Shown: positions 15,681 through 25,186, counted from the stretch's first letter. The stretch: 51,245 nt of DNA from Meiothermus luteus (GCF_003574085.1 NZ_QWKZ01000003.1:1-51245); one strand, 5' to 3'. The notes: a model not told the origin generated them from the letters alone. Made by a program: numbers and translations.

Positions 15681-16817
15681 TCACTTCCAGTAGGGGCGGA
15701 CCGCTTCCAAGAGCCGCTCGGCCACCTGGCGGTTCCGCCGTTCAATCTCGGTCCGGCGAGGGATTTCCGGGTAGGGGTTGGGTGGGTCGTGAAGCGTGGG
15801 GGTGAGCCCCCGGCCAAGCTGGGAACCCCAGCGGTGTAGCCAGGCCTCCGGCAGCTGCTCGGGCAAGGGCAGGTCTTGCAGGAGCAGGTACAAAAGCGCC
15901 CAGACCCGGCTGGTGGCGTCCAAGCTATATCCTCCGCCCAGGGTATAGATGGCCCGGCCCCCAGCAAACTCGGCCACGTACTGGCGGAGTAGTAGGAAGA
16001 TTTGGGCGTAGGCCCGGGTGGAGAGCAGGATTTCCGCCAGGGGGTCTTGGTAGTGGGCGTCGGCCCCGCACTGAATCACCATCACATCGGGGCGGAACCA
16101 GCGCAGGGCGGGCTCGAGGCTCATCTGCAGCACCTCTAGATAGGAGCCGTCCTCGGTGAAGGGCTCCAGCGGAAGGTTGAGCTTGCGCCCAGTGCCCTGA
16201 GCCTTCCCTATCTCGTGGATATGGCCGGTGCCGGGGTAGAGGTAGCGCCCCGACTCGTGGATGGAGAGGGTGAGCACCGCGGCCTCGTCGTAGTGAATCC
16301 ACTGCACCCCATCGCCGTGATGGACGTCAATGTCCACATAGGCCACCCGCAGGCCTTGGTCGGTGAGGTGCCGGATGGCCACCGAGAGGTCGTTGTAGAC
16401 GCAAAAGCCCGCTGCCAGGTCTTTTTGCGCGTGGTGCAGCCCGCCCCCGAGCTGCAAGACCTCCTTGGCCTGCCCCTGGGCGACCATCCGGGCGGCGCTT
16501 AGGGTGCCCCCCACCAGCCAGCGGGCCGCCTCGTCCATGCCGGGAAAGATGGGGGTGTCGGCGGTACCCAGGCCATAATGCTCAAAGCTAGGGGAGGCCT
16601 CCCCCCGGCTGGCCGCCTCTACCCGCCGGACGAAGGACTCCAGGTGCACCGTGCGCACCTCCTCGCGGGTGGCTGGGGCCGGCTCGGTGAACCTGGGGGG
16701 ATGCCCCAGGTGCTCTAGAAGCTCGAGCAGCATCACCAAGCGTAGCGGGCTGAAGGGGTGCTGAGGCCCGAAGTTGTAGTCCAGGTAGTGGGGGCTGTAG
16801 ACCACGGGCACGCTCAT
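15681..16817 (-). CDS. Histone deacetylase family protein, AcuC-like
   Basis: The 378-residue protein has the class I/II deacetylase fold. It shows QLGGGLHHAQ with the paired catalytic His near residue 130, YVDIDVHHGDGVQW with zinc ligands near residues 168-180, QCGADAHYQDPL with the second zinc Asp near residue 245, and LGGGYSLDA near residue 290. The family removes acetyl groups from lysine or small amines. AcuC in Bacillus deacetylates acetyl-CoA synthetase. The frame is open upstream to 16997, but the start at 16817 fits the family and gives a 4-nt overlap with the CBS gene. Pairing with an AcuB-like CBS-ACT protein supports the AcuC assignment. Confidence 0.88.
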   Translation of the reverse strand: MSVPVVYSPHYLDYNFGPQHPFSPLRLVMLLELLEHLGHPPRFTEPAPATREEVRTVHLESFVRRVEAASRGEASPSFEHYGLGTADTPIFPGMDEAARWLVGGTLSAARMVAQGQAKEVLQLGGGLHHAQKDLAAGFCVYNDLSVAIRHLTDQGLRVAYVDIDVHHGDGVQWIHYDEAAVLTLSIHESGRYLYPGTGHIHEIGKAQGTGRKLNLPLEPFTEDGSYLEVLQMSLEPALRWFRPDVMVIQCGADAHYQDPLAEILLSTRAYAQIFLLLRQYVAEFAGGRAIYTLGGGYSLDATSRVWALLYLLLQDLPLPEQLPEAWLHRWGSQLGRGLTPTLHDPPNPYPEIPRRTEIERRNRQVAERLLEAVRPYWK

Positions 16818-17449
16818 AAGCCCTTGCTCGGCAGCTCGGGGGGCCACTGAACCGAGAACCCCTGCTGGCGCAGCTCCTGGGCGAGCTTGCGCACCTCCGG
16901 GGTGCTCACCCGCACCACGCTGTTGACCTGGGTCGGGTTCAGGGGGTAGCTCAGCAGGGAGTGGATGTTGATGTTCCGGCTGGCCAGCTCTGCACACAGC
17001 CGGGCCAGCTCCCCAGGCCTATCGGGCAGGGTGACCTCGAGCCGCCCGCTGGGTTTGCCCACCCCGGTCAGGCGCAGGAGGGCATCCAGAAGGTCGATCC
17101 CGGTTACGATGCCCACGATGCGCTCTTCCTCCAGAACTGGCAGGGCCCCAATCTTGCGCTCCCGCATAACCCGCGCGGCCTCTTCCACAGGGTCTAGGGG
17201 ATGGCCGGTGACCACTGGTTGGCTCATTGCCTCGCCCACCGGGGTGTGGGTGGGCCGGGCCCCTTTGGCCGAGAGGGGGCTGGTGGCAAGCCGGATGTCC
17301 CGGTCGGTTATCATTCCAACCAGCCGGCCCTGGGCGGTGACCGGAATGTGCCGGATGTTGTGCTTTAGCATGAGCCAGTAGGCTTCTTCTAGGCTTGTCC
17401 CCACCTCTACTGTCAGAACGGGGCTGTTCATCACGTCCTTGACCAGCAT
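16814..17449 (-). CDS. Tandem CBS domain plus ACT domain protein, AcuB-like
   Basis: The 211-residue protein has two CBS repeats, at about residues 1-60 (MLVKDVMNSPVLTVE, GMITDRDIRLA) and 75-130 (VGEAMSQPVVTG, GIVTGIDLLDAL). An ACT-like domain follows at 135-205 (LEVTLPDRPGELARLCAELA). CBS pairs bind adenine nucleotides and ACT domains bind amino acids, so it is a probable sensor. The same architecture and partner occur in AcuB. The frame is open upstream to 17785. ATG at 17449 is chosen because a TAGACT box lies 7 nt before it and the family begins there. Confidence 0.87.
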   Translation of the reverse strand: MLVKDVMNSPVLTVEVGTSLEEAYWLMLKHNIRHIPVTAQGRLVGMITDRDIRLATSPLSAKGARPTHTPVGEAMSQPVVTGHPLDPVEEAARVMRERKIGALPVLEEERIVGIVTGIDLLDALLRLTGVGKPSGRLEVTLPDRPGELARLCAELASRNINIHSLLSYPLNPTQVNSVVRVSTPEVRKLAQELRQQGFSVQWPPELPSKGL

Positions 17450-17456
17450 TTGCCTT

Positions 17457-17506
17457 AGTCTAAACCACTGCCGCAATATGCAAAGCCGCCGGGGCCTGCT
17501 TAGACT
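17457..17506. promoter_or_regulatory. Divergent leaderless promoters of the CBS-ACT gene and the ABC permease
   Basis: On the minus strand, TTTGCA-16-TAGACT ends 7 nt before the CBS-ACT ATG at 17449, with TAGACT at 17462-17457. On the plus strand, TAGACT at 17501-17506 is also exactly 7 nt before the permease ATG at 17514. No ribosome site is present on either side. Both transcripts should be leaderless. Confidence 0.55.
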
Positions 17507-17513
17507 GAGACCG

Positions 17514-19393
17514 ATGTTGGCCCTGCGCCTGCGCCTTTTGTGGAACGGCTTTCGCCAGAGTCCTGCTGCGGCCCTCCTGGGCTTTTCCCTGGGGGCGGGG
17601 CTGGCTTTTGGAATGGGCTGGGGCACGAGCTGGTTTCTTAACTTCCTTAGCAACGAGATTTTTGGCAGCGGTGCGTTTTTGAATCGCCTAGTGGCGGCTT
17701 TCACCCGAGATGTGTTGGTAGACCGGCTTCTGGGAAGCTTGCTCCTGGTACTCTCCAGTGCGGTGGTTCTCTCCGCCTTGCCCAACGCGGTTTCGGTTCT
17801 CTACGCCTCGGAGGATTTGCCCTTGCACCTGGCCTTGCCGCAGAGTGCGGTCCGGGTCTTTTTGTTCAAGGTGGGCGAGGTTTTTGCGGTCACCGCACTT
17901 TGGCCCACCCTGCTCCTGCTGCCGGTGCTTTTTGCCTATGGCCTGCACTACGCTGCTCCACCGGTCTTTTTTGTGGGCGCGGTGGCGGTTGCACTCTGCC
18001 TTTTCGCCTTTCCAGTGGCTTTAGGGGTGGGGCTGGCCCTGCCCCTAGTGCGATACGCCCCAGCCGGCCGGGCCCGGGAGTGGGCGGCGGCGGTAGGGGC
18101 GGTGCTGGGCGGGGCCTTGATTTTCCTGCTGCGGGCCTTGAGGCCCGAGATGCTCATGAACTACTCGCAACCAACTGCGTTTGGTTGGAGTTTCGCGCGA
18201 CCATCCTCACAAGCTTTGACGTGTGTGGGGCACTCGCTTGCGGCTCCCTTTACGCGCATCCCCGTTCCAGGGATGACCCACGAAAGTATTATACAGGGCT
18301 TTGCCCTGGTGGGGCTATCCTTCCCCGGCCAAGGTGGAGCGCTTTGGCCGGGGACTGCCGCCCCACACCCCTATGGTTCAAAACCGATTTCTCCAATCCC
18401 GAAGAGCTGGACCGCTTTTTGGAAGCCTTCCGCGACCCCTCAGCCCCCCTTCTGCCCTCCTCGTTGGCCCAGCAGGCCCTGAAGGGATTGGGCCAGGGGC
18501 AGGTGGGGGAGGCTTTTTGGCTGCTGCTCTTGCTTGCGGGAGGGCTTTTGGTGCTGGTGGGCCTGCTGGCCGGCTACGCCTACCAACAGGGCTGGGTTCG
18601 GGCGCTGGAAGGGTCGGTGCGGGAGCGGGGCATGCAAGGGCCAGGGCTTCTTGACCGCTGGACCATGTCGGGGGTGGTGGGCGCGCTTTGGGCTCGCGAC
18701 CTGCGCCTTTTCTTCCGCGACGCCAACCAGGCGGCCCAGCTCGTTTTGGTAGGGGTTCTGGTGCTCCTATACACCACCAGCCTGCAGTACCTGCCGCTGG
18801 GGGAGGTGCGCTTCCAGCTTGTGGCAGGCTTCATGCACCTGGCCTTCCAGGGGTTCGTGATTGGGGGGGTCGGGGTGCGGCTAGCCTACCCCCTTTTGAG
18901 CCTCGAGGGGCCCAGCTACTGGATGCTCCAGACCGGTCCTGTTTCCAAGCAGACCCTGCTCCTCACCCGCTTTGCCTTGGCCCTTTTTTTCCTGCTGCCC
19001 CTGGGGCTGACCTTGGGCTACTTGTCCCCTAAGGTCCTGGGGCTGGACGCCAACCTTACCCAAATCTCCTTGCTTCTGGCCCTGGCCTCGGCCTTGGCCA
19101 CAGCCGGCTTGGGGGTGGGGCTGGGAGCGGCCTACCCCAAGTTTGATGCTGCCAACCCCGCAGAGGTCCCCCTGAGCACCGGTGGATTTTTGTATATGGC
19201 CCTGACCCTCCTGCACGCGGGGATGCTGGTCCTCCTGGCCAGCCGCCCGGTCTATTTGGCCTTGGTGGAGCGCCAGAGCAGCTACCTAACCAGCCCGGAA
19301 GGGCCCCTTTGGCTCTTGGTGCTGGTGCTTGTGACCTTGGTGCCGGTGGGGTTGGCGTTGGGTTTTGGCTACCTGCGGATGGGGGAGAGGTAA
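17514..19393 (+). pseudogene. ABC-2/ABC_export-type exporter permease, split by an insertion
   Basis: The N-terminal part (frame of 17514, to about 18160) and the C-terminal part (another frame, from about 18390 to the stop at 19393) together make one polytopic membrane protein. It belongs to the putative ABC exporter permease family. The N-terminal part is rich in membrane segments and ends in FLLRALRPEMLMN; the C-terminal part resumes with NPEELDRFLEAFRDPSAPLLPSSL and ends GYLRMGER. The join RPE..LMNP is where homologues read straight through. The 236 bp between the two Asn codons are not protein-like in any frame and shift the frame by 2. The intact product would have about 545 residues with a dozen or so membrane segments. 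No ATPase gene adjoins it. An assembly error is the alternative to a broken gene. Confidence 0.72.
18161..18396. other. Insertion of about 236 bp, rich in short inverted repeats, inside the permease gene
   Basis: Length is measured from the Asn codon at 18159 to the matching Asn codon at 18395. The segment has lower GC and no codon bias. It contains several hairpins: CAACCAA/TTGGTTG near 18168-18187, CAGGGC/GCCCTG near 18294-18308, and CCCCGGCCAA with TTGGCCGGGG near 18323-18353. No clear terminal inverted repeat and no long target-site duplication were found. It could be a miniature mobile or REP-like element. The edges are approximate. Confidence 0.5.
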
Positions 19394-19420
19394 GGACGGC
19401 CCAATATACTTGGCCATGGC

Positions 19421-20941
19421 ATGGAGGGCCTTTTCATTCACGCAGTGTTGCGGGGGCTGATGGGCCGGCTGCCCTCGCGCGCTTTGGGCTGGGTCTTTCC
19501 CGACGAGGGAACCGCGGCGCTGCTCCTAGAGGGAGTGGGCAACCTGGTGCTGCGCTACCGCCCTCCCCGCCCGCTGCTCGGCGTGGAACTAGGCCGCCTG
19601 TGGGGGGAGGCCAAAACCCCCTTCCAGCGCCTGTTGGAGGCCCGATGCAAAGGACGGCTTTTAGCCGCGGAGCAGCTCAAACTGGACCGGGTGGTGTTCT
19701 TTGACTTTGAAGGAGAGCGGGGCTTTGTGGACATAGCCCCTACCCGGCTCGTCTTTGAGCTTACTGGGCGGAACGCCAACCTAATCCTCTGCGACCTAGA
19801 AGGGCGCATTTTGGGCTTGGATCGGCCTGTGCCCCGCGAGGTCAACCGCTACCGCGAGCTGCGGCCTGGCCTGCCCTACGTCCCACCCCCCCCCTACCAG
19901 AAGCTTGACCCCCGCACCCTGAAGGTGGAAGACCTGGCCCCTTTTTTGGGCCAGCCGCTGCTCCAGCTCATCAGGAACCTAGACGGCGTGGGTAAAGAGC
20001 TCACCGCTGAGCTGCTGCGCCGGGTCCAGCTACCCTCCCAGACCCCGCTGGCCGCCGAGCACCTGCCGCTCGTTCATGAGGCGCTCCAGCGTCTGGTGGC
20101 GCAGCCTGCCGGCCAGACCCGGCCTTCTGAAGGGCTGCAGAAGCTCTGGGAGGAGGAGGCCGAGGCTTTGCGCAAGCCCCTCCGAGAGGCTTTGCAGCGT
20201 CAGCGCAAGACCTTGCAGGCCCGTCTTTTGGACTACCGACGGGCGCTGGAGCGGCTGGAGGAGGCGGAGCGGTTGCGGGGATGGGGGGACCTTTTGATGG
20301 CCTATGCTTCCCGGATTCCCCCGGGCCCTGTGGCGCGGGTGGAGGACTTTGACGGCAAGGAGGTGGAGATACCGCTGGAGCCGGGGCTTTCCCCGATTCA
20401 GACCGCAGCCAGGTTCTACCAGCGGGCCAAGCGGCTGGAGGCCAGCGCAGAGAGGGCCTTGGAGCTGATTCCCCAGACCGAGGCACAGATAGCCGCGCTG
20501 GAGGCTGAGCTGGCACGCCTGGAGAGCCTGTCGCGGGAGGAGCTGCGTAAGGAGAGCCGCAGGGTTCGCGAGAAAGGGCCGCAGGTGGGCCTGCGCCTGA
20601 GGAGCCCGGAGGGTTTTGAGGTCTGGGTGGGCCGCAACAGCAAAGAGAATGACCTCCTTACCCGCATGGCCCACTCGGAGGACCTATGGTTCCATGTCCA
20701 GGGCCTGCCTGGCTCGCATGTAATTCTGCGTACCCAGGGCCGCCCGGCCGACCTGCCCGACCTGCTTTTTGCTGCCCGGCTGGCGGCTTACCATTCCAGG
20801 GCCAGAGGGGACAGGAACGTTCCGGTGGACTACACGGCCAAAAAGTACGTCTGGCGGCCCCGTAAGGCAGCGGCCGGGCAGGTGCTTTACACCCAGGCTC
20901 GGACGCTTTTCGTGGATGCGCTGCCGCTGGAGGAAGTCTAG
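19421..20941 (+). CDS. rqcH: NFACT family protein, RqcH-like ribosome quality control factor
   Basis: The 506-residue protein has the NFACT-N domain (GRNANLILCD near residue 120, then VPREVNRYRELRPG near 138). A helix-hairpin and a long charged coiled coil at about 230-390 follow. The C-terminal NFACT-R domain has VWVGRNSKENDLLT near 410, HSEDLWFHVQGLPGSHVIL near 425, and the basic DYTAKKYVWRPRKA at the end. RqcH binds split large ribosomal subunits and adds alanine tails to stalled chains. The family is also named fibronectin-binding protein in older annotation. The start ATG fits the family. Confidence 0.88.
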   Translation: MEGLFIHAVLRGLMGRLPSRALGWVFPDEGTAALLLEGVGNLVLRYRPPRPLLGVELGRLWGEAKTPFQRLLEARCKGRLLAAEQLKLDRVVFFDFEGERGFVDIAPTRLVFELTGRNANLILCDLEGRILGLDRPVPREVNRYRELRPGLPYVPPPPYQKLDPRTLKVEDLAPFLGQPLLQLIRNLDGVGKELTAELLRRVQLPSQTPLAAEHLPLVHEALQRLVAQPAGQTRPSEGLQKLWEEEAEALRKPLREALQRQRKTLQARLLDYRRALERLEEAERLRGWGDLLMAYASRIPPGPVARVEDFDGKEVEIPLEPGLSPIQTAARFYQRAKRLEASAERALELIPQTEAQIAALEAELARLESLSREELRKESRRVREKGPQVGLRLRSPEGFEVWVGRNSKENDLLTRMAHSEDLWFHVQGLPGSHVILRTQGRPADLPDLLFAARLAAYHSRARGDRNVPVDYTAKKYVWRPRKAAAGQVLYTQARTLFVDALPLEEV

Positions 20942-20963
20942 AAAAGCCGGCCTCCAGCTGGTG

Positions 20964-22187
20964 TTAGGCCTCGAGTCTGACCGCTGCTTGAGGAGCCTGG
21001 CCCTCCTCCACCCGGCACACCCGGGCAGCCCAGGAGAGGGTGGTGCCCTGCACCAGCAGGGATACCAGCACCACGAAAAAGCTCACGTTGAATATCTTCT
21101 GGGCGGCGCCTACCCCGGCCAGCAGGGGGAAGGTAGCCAGGACGATGGGGATGGCCCCCCGCAGCCCCACCCAGGCGATAAAGGCTTTCTCACCCCAGCC
21201 AAAACGGGTCGTGGGAAGGCTGAGAAAGACTGCAATTGGGCGGGCTACCAGCATCAGGAAGGCTGAGAGGAGCAGGGCTGGAGCTGCTACCGCGGGGAGC
21301 TGGGAGGGAAAGACCAGCAGCCCCAGGATGAGGAAGAGCCCAATCTCCATCAACCAGCTCATGCCCTCGTGAAAGCTAAGCAGGGCCGTTTTCCGGGGGA
21401 AGTCTTGGTTGCCCACCACTATTCCGGCCACATAGGCGGCCAGGAAGCCGCTGCCCCCGAGCATCGCGGGGATGGCGAAGACCAAGAGCATCAGGGCAAT
21501 GGACAGCACGGCATACAGCCCATCAAAGCCCAGCCGCAACCGCCGCAGCAGGAGCACCACGCCCCAGCCCAGCCCGTAGCCCAAGAGCAGCCCTAGGAGC
21601 ATCTGCTGGATGAAGAGGGGGAGAATCTGCCAGCCGCTCATCTGCGGCTGGGTAAGAAGCAGGGTCAGGCCTATGGTCAGAAAAATGGCCATGGGGTCGT
21701 TGCTGCCGGACTCAAACTCCAGCAGGGGTTTGAGGTGCTTTTTTAAGCGTATGGCCCGCTGCCGCAGAACGCTAAAAACTGCGCTGGCGTCGGTGCTGGA
21801 AACGATGGCCCCCAGCAGCAGGGCCTCGAGCCAGGAAAGCTCCAGCGCATAGCGGGCAAAGGCCCCGGTGAGCAGGGTGGTGAGCAGAACCCCTAGGGTG
21901 GCCAAGGAGAGCCCCGGTCCGAGGATAGGCCGCACCGCCGCCCAACGGGTAAAGAGCCCCCCCGAGTAGAGGATAAAGACCAGGGCTGCGGTTCCCACAA
22001 ACTGGGCCAGGGGATAGTTGTCAAACCAGATGCCGCCCGGTCCGTCGCTGCCGGCTAGCATGCCGATGGCCAAAAAGAGCAACAAGCCCGGTATTCCAAG
22101 CCGTCCGCCCAGCTTAGAGGCCAGCACGCTCAGAAGGAGCAGTGTCCCGGCAATTAGGAGAACCAGTTCGGCTTTGAGCAAAAACAC
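20964..22187 (-). CDS. K+/H+ or Na+/H+ antiporter, CPA family (NhaP2/CvrA-like)
   Basis: The 407-residue membrane protein has about 12 hydrophobic segments and the CPA ion-binding motif FESGSNDPMAIFLT near residue 168. SSTDASAVFSVLRQ lies near residue 130, and VGLRGAIPIVLATFP near residue 340. It exchanges a monovalent cation for protons across the cytoplasmic membrane. It ends soon after the last membrane segment, without the cytoplasmic TrkA-C and regulatory domains of the roughly 570-residue NhaP2/CvrA proteins. Which cation it carries is not readable. Confidence 0.85.
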   Translation of the reverse strand: MFLLKAELVLLIAGTLLLLSVLASKLGGRLGIPGLLLFLAIGMLAGSDGPGGIWFDNYPLAQFVGTAALVFILYSGGLFTRWAAVRPILGPGLSLATLGVLLTTLLTGAFARYALELSWLEALLLGAIVSSTDASAVFSVLRQRAIRLKKHLKPLLEFESGSNDPMAIFLTIGLTLLLTQPQMSGWQILPLFIQQMLLGLLLGYGLGWGVVLLLRRLRLGFDGLYAVLSIALMLLVFAIPAMLGGSGFLAAYVAGIVVGNQDFPRKTALLSFHEGMSWLMEIGLFLILGLLVFPSQLPAVAAPALLLSAFLMLVARPIAVFLSLPTTRFGWGEKAFIAWVGLRGAIPIVLATFPLLAGVGAAQKIFNVSFFVVLVSLLVQGTTLSWAARVCRVEEGQAPQAAVRLEA

Positions 22188-22303
22188 CTCCTCCCTTGGG
22201 AAAATTCCAGTCCTAGCTTTAGTATGGCCTTTTGATTTGGAAATGAAAGGTGCTCCTCCTTAGGTTTCTGATTCCGGGGGCTGGCCTTAGGTAAGATGAA
22301 CGG

Positions 22304-23494
22304 GTGGAGTATCTGGCCTATGGGGTGCTGGTTCTGACCTACTTGGGCCTGGGCCTGGGCTACTGGCCCGGCTACCGTATGAACCGCGCTGCCATCGCCC
22401 TTACGGGGGCGGCCTTGCTCATTGTGCTGGGGGTGCTTGACTTTGAGGGGGCCTGGCGGGCGCTGGAGCCCCACACCCTGGGCTTTTTGTTTGGGGTAAT
22501 GGTGCTCAATGCCCATCTGGGCTACGCGGGGTTTTTTCAGCTATTCCTCTACCGGTTGGTCCGTCTGGCCCACAGCCCGCTGGGGATGCTGGTCTGGCTC
22601 ACCTTCGGAACCGGGATTCTTTCCGCCCTGTTCCTAAACGACACCATTGCCATCCTCTTTAGCCCTTTGGTCCTTTCCCTGAGCCGGGCCCTGGGGCTGC
22701 CCCCAGTACCCTATCTGCTGGCCCTAGCCGGGGCCACCAATGTGGGCAGCGTGGCTACCCTCACCGGGAACCCGCAGAACATCGTGGTCGGAAGCCTCTC
22801 CAAGATAGGCTACCTGGACTTTGCCCTGGCCCTAGGCCCGGTGGCCCTTTTAGGCTTGCTGGTACAGGTGGTTCTGCTCTATGCGCTTTACCCGGCGGTG
22901 CGCTCGAGGGCCCCTCTGCCCCCTCTGCCGTCTTTCCGCTTCCGCTACAGCCGCCCCCTTTTGCTCAAGGGGGCTGCGGTGGCCCTGGGCCTTTTGGGGG
23001 CCTTCCTGCTGGGCTATCCGCTGGCCCAGGCGGCCTTGGTGGCTGCTGGGCTTCTGCTTTGGAGCCGGCGACTTCGCTCCGAGCGGTTTTTCTCTCGGGT
23101 GGACTGGGAGCTTCTGGTGCTTTTTGCTGGACTTTTTATGGTGACTGCGGCGGTGCAGGCGCTGGGGTTGCTGGAGGGGGTGGCCCCGCTGGTGACCACA
23201 CCCCTTAGCCTGATGCTGGCAACGGTGGGGCTTTCCAACCTGATCTCCAACGTTCCCGCGGTGCTCCTGATGCACCCCTTGGTGGCCCCTGGGGACACCC
23301 AGGGCTGGTTGCTGCTGGCCGCAGCCTCTACCCTAGCCGGCAACCTGACCCTTTTGGGTTCGGTGGCCAACCTGATTGTGGCCGAGGCCGCACGACGCGA
23401 GGGGTATCGCTTGGGTTTCCTCGAGCACCTTCGCTTTGGCCTGCCCTTAACCCTTCTGACCCTGTTTCTGGCCTATGTCTGGATATACCGCTGA
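22304..23494 (+). CDS. ArsB/SLC13-type anion transporter
   Basis: The 396-residue protein has about 11 membrane segments and the family motif GSVATLTGNPQNIVVGS near residue 150. SNLISNVPAVLLMHPL lies near residue 310 and GSVANLIVAEAAR near residue 350. The ion-transporter superfamily includes ArsB, SLC13 carriers and NhaD; the cargo here is unknown. The GTG start at 22304 lies 6 nt after TAAGAT (22292-22297), a leaderless arrangement. The trmK start lies inside its 3' end. Confidence 0.8.
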   Translation: MEYLAYGVLVLTYLGLGLGYWPGYRMNRAAIALTGAALLIVLGVLDFEGAWRALEPHTLGFLFGVMVLNAHLGYAGFFQLFLYRLVRLAHSPLGMLVWLTFGTGILSALFLNDTIAILFSPLVLSLSRALGLPPVPYLLALAGATNVGSVATLTGNPQNIVVGSLSKIGYLDFALALGPVALLGLLVQVVLLYALYPAVRSRAPLPPLPSFRFRYSRPLLLKGAAVALGLLGAFLLGYPLAQAALVAAGLLLWSRRLRSERFFSRVDWELLVLFAGLFMVTAAVQALGLLEGVAPLVTTPLSLMLATVGLSNLISNVPAVLLMHPLVAPGDTQGWLLLAAASTLAGNLTLLGSVANLIVAEAARREGYRLGFLEHLRFGLPLTLLTLFLAYVWIYR

Positions 23495-24146
23495 AAAGGC
23501 GATTGTCTTGGAAGCTCGGCTGCTGGCGGTGGCGGCGGAGGTGGTGGGGCCGGTGTGCGCCGACATAGGAACCGACCATGCCCGGCTGCCCCGCTACCTC
23601 CTGCAAACTGGCCGGGTGGAACGGGCCATTGCGGTGGAAAAGAGCCGGGGGCCTTTTGAGAACGCCAGGCGGGCCCTTTTGGGCCTGAATGCAGAGGTGC
23701 GTTTTGGCGATGGCTTTTCGGTCTTGCGGCCCGGCGAGGCCAGCTCGGCGAGCCTGTGTGGGATGGGGGCGAGGCGCATGGTGGGCATCCTCTCCCGTCA
23801 CCCCGAGCGGCTCCCCCAGCGGCTGGTGTTGCAGCCCAACGACGGGGCCGAGCCCCTGCGCCGCTGGGCCCTCTCGGCGGGGTATGCGCTGGTGCGCGAG
23901 CAGATGGTGGAGGGCTTCTGGCGCTACCCTGTTTTGACCTTTGAGCGGGGGGTCTGTACCGCCTATGCTGGGCTTCCCCTCGAGCTGGCCCTTCGCTTTG
24001 GCCCTTGGTTGCTTCGTCAAGGGCATCCCCTGCTTAAGACTGAGCTGCTGGCCCAGCGAAAGCGGCTGCGGAGCCTTCCGCCGGTGGAGTGGGTGCGGTT
24101 CGAGCTGCGCTGGGTGGAGGAGGCCTTGGCTCTGCTAGGGGAATAG
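23475..24146 (+). CDS. trmK: tRNA (adenine(22)-N1)-methyltransferase
   Basis: The 223-residue protein has the TrmK pattern: RLLAVAAEVVGPVCADIGTDHARLP with the SAM-binding motif near residue 30, EKSRGPFENARRAL near residue 55, LCGMGARRMVGIL near residue 93, and LVLQPNDGAEPLRRW near residue 115. It methylates N1 of A22 in tRNAs. The ATG at 23475 overlaps the transporter gene by 20 nt and has only a weak ribosome site, so translation may be coupled. Confidence 0.88.
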   Translation: MSGYTAEKAIVLEARLLAVAAEVVGPVCADIGTDHARLPRYLLQTGRVERAIAVEKSRGPFENARRALLGLNAEVRFGDGFSVLRPGEASSASLCGMGARRMVGILSRHPERLPQRLVLQPNDGAEPLRRWALSAGYALVREQMVEGFWRYPVLTFERGVCTAYAGLPLELALRFGPWLLRQGHPLLKTELLAQRKRLRSLPPVEWVRFELRWVEEALALLGE

Positions 24147-24148
24147 GG

Positions 24149-24598
24149 TTAGTGGGGCAGCCTCCGCTGCAGCCAGCCGTAGGCGTAGGTGCCCAGCAGG
24201 GCCCCCAGGAAGACCACCCCGGCCCCGGCCACCCCGCTTCCGAGCAAGGCGTAGATAGGGCCCGGGCAGGCCCCCACCAGCCCCCAGCCTAGGCCGAAGA
24301 CCACCCCTCCAAGCAGGTAGCGGTAACGCCCTGGCTCGCTGGGCCGTATTTCCAACCCCCACCGGCGCAGCAGCCGCAGGCAAAGAGCCCCGGTGAGCAC
24401 CGCGCTGCCGATGATGCCGTACATGTGGAACGACTCAAAGCGGAACATCTCGTAGATGCGGTACCAGGAGGCTATCTCCGAGCGGATGGCCAGGAAGCCG
24501 AAGAAACCTCCTGCCACGAAGTAAGGAACCAGCCCCAGTACCGAAGGGGTTGGCCGGGAGGCTTCAAGGGGAAACTCATCCGGAATGGGAAGCGCCAT
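24149..24598 (-). CDS. YeeE/YedE-family (DUF6691-like) membrane protein
   Basis: The 149-residue protein has four hydrophobic segments and the half-YeeE signature [25 protein letters not shown], with a conserved Cys near residue 110. Such small proteins work in pairs with a second YeeE half in thiosulfate or sulfur-compound uptake. It starts 3 nt after the partner gene, with a GAGGTGA ribosome site overlapping the partner's stop. The [12 protein letters not shown] segment near residue 57 is also typical. Confidence 0.8.
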   Translation of the reverse strand: MALPIPDEFPLEASRPTPSVLGLVPYFVAGGFFGFLAIRSEIASWYRIYEMFRFESFHMYGIIGSAVLTGALCLRLLRRWGLEIRPSEPGRYRYLLGGVVFGLGWGLVGACPGPIYALLGSGVAGAGVVFLGALLGTYAYGWLQRRLPH

Positions 24599-24601
24599 GG
24601 T

Positions 24602-25165
24602 TCACCTCAACGCCTGCAGGGCCCAGGGCAGAATCAGGTGGGCCGCCAGTAGCCCCCCTAGGAAGAAGCCCAGGGTGGCCAGAAGGGAAGGGGGCTGGAA
24701 GGCTGAAAGGCCGCTGATGGCATGCCCAGAGGTGCAACCCCCTGCCCAGCGGGCCCCGAACCCCACCAGGAAACCCCCCAGCAGAAGGAACACAAAACCC
24801 TTCCAGCTCAGCACCGCCTGCCACGAGAAGAGCTCCTGAGGCACCAGCCCACCTTCGGGTGAGAGGCCCATCTGCCGCAGGGCCGCAGCGGTCTGGGGGC
24901 TGAGCTCGAGGGGGCCCGGGTGGGGCAGCAGCACCCCTGCGGCAAACCCCCCGGCGGCGATGCCCAGCACGAAGGCCAGGTTCCAGGCCTCGGCCCGCCA
25001 GTTGTAGCGGAAGAAGGGCAGCCGGCTGCCCATGGCGGCGCACAGGTGGCGCAGCGAGGAGGAGATGCCGAAGCGTCGGTTGCCAAGGACGAGGAGCAGC
25101 GGCACGAAAAGCCCGATGAGCGGGCCGGCCAGGTACCAGGGCCAGGGTTGCTTGAGCGCCTCCAT
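24602..25165 (-). CDS. YeeE/YedE-family (thiosulfate transport-like) membrane protein
   Basis: The 187-residue protein has about five hydrophobic segments. It carries the key motif [18 protein letters not shown] near residues 135-152, whose Cys binds thiosulfate in YeeE. It forms a two-gene operon with the downstream half-protein, as in PmpA/PmpB-like pairs, likely moving a reduced sulfur compound across the cytoplasmic membrane. The start ATG at 25165 has a weak AAGAAG ribosome site. A perfect palindrome over the probable -10 box suggests repression. Confidence 0.83.
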   Translation of the reverse strand: MEALKQPWPWYLAGPLIGLFVPLLLVLGNRRFGISSSLRHLCAAMGSRLPFFRYNWRAEAWNLAFVLGIAAGGFAAGVLLPHPGPLELSPQTAAALRQMGLSPEGGLVPQELFSWQAVLSWKGFVFLLLGGFLVGFGARWAGGCTSGHAISGLSAFQPPSLLATLGFFLGGLLAAHLILPWALQALR

Positions 25166-25186
25166 GGCTTCTTATGATGTGGGATA

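Noticed and set aside
17900-18160. Second-frame start of the C-terminal permease ORF at 17900
   Set aside because: This part of the frame overlaps the genuine N-terminal coding region in another frame and is not membrane-like; the real C-terminal part begins near 18390.
25171-25186. TTATG-N6-GATAA as a third RDRM
   Set aside because: The spacing is one base short and the second arm starts with G, so it does not match TTATG-N7-CATAA.
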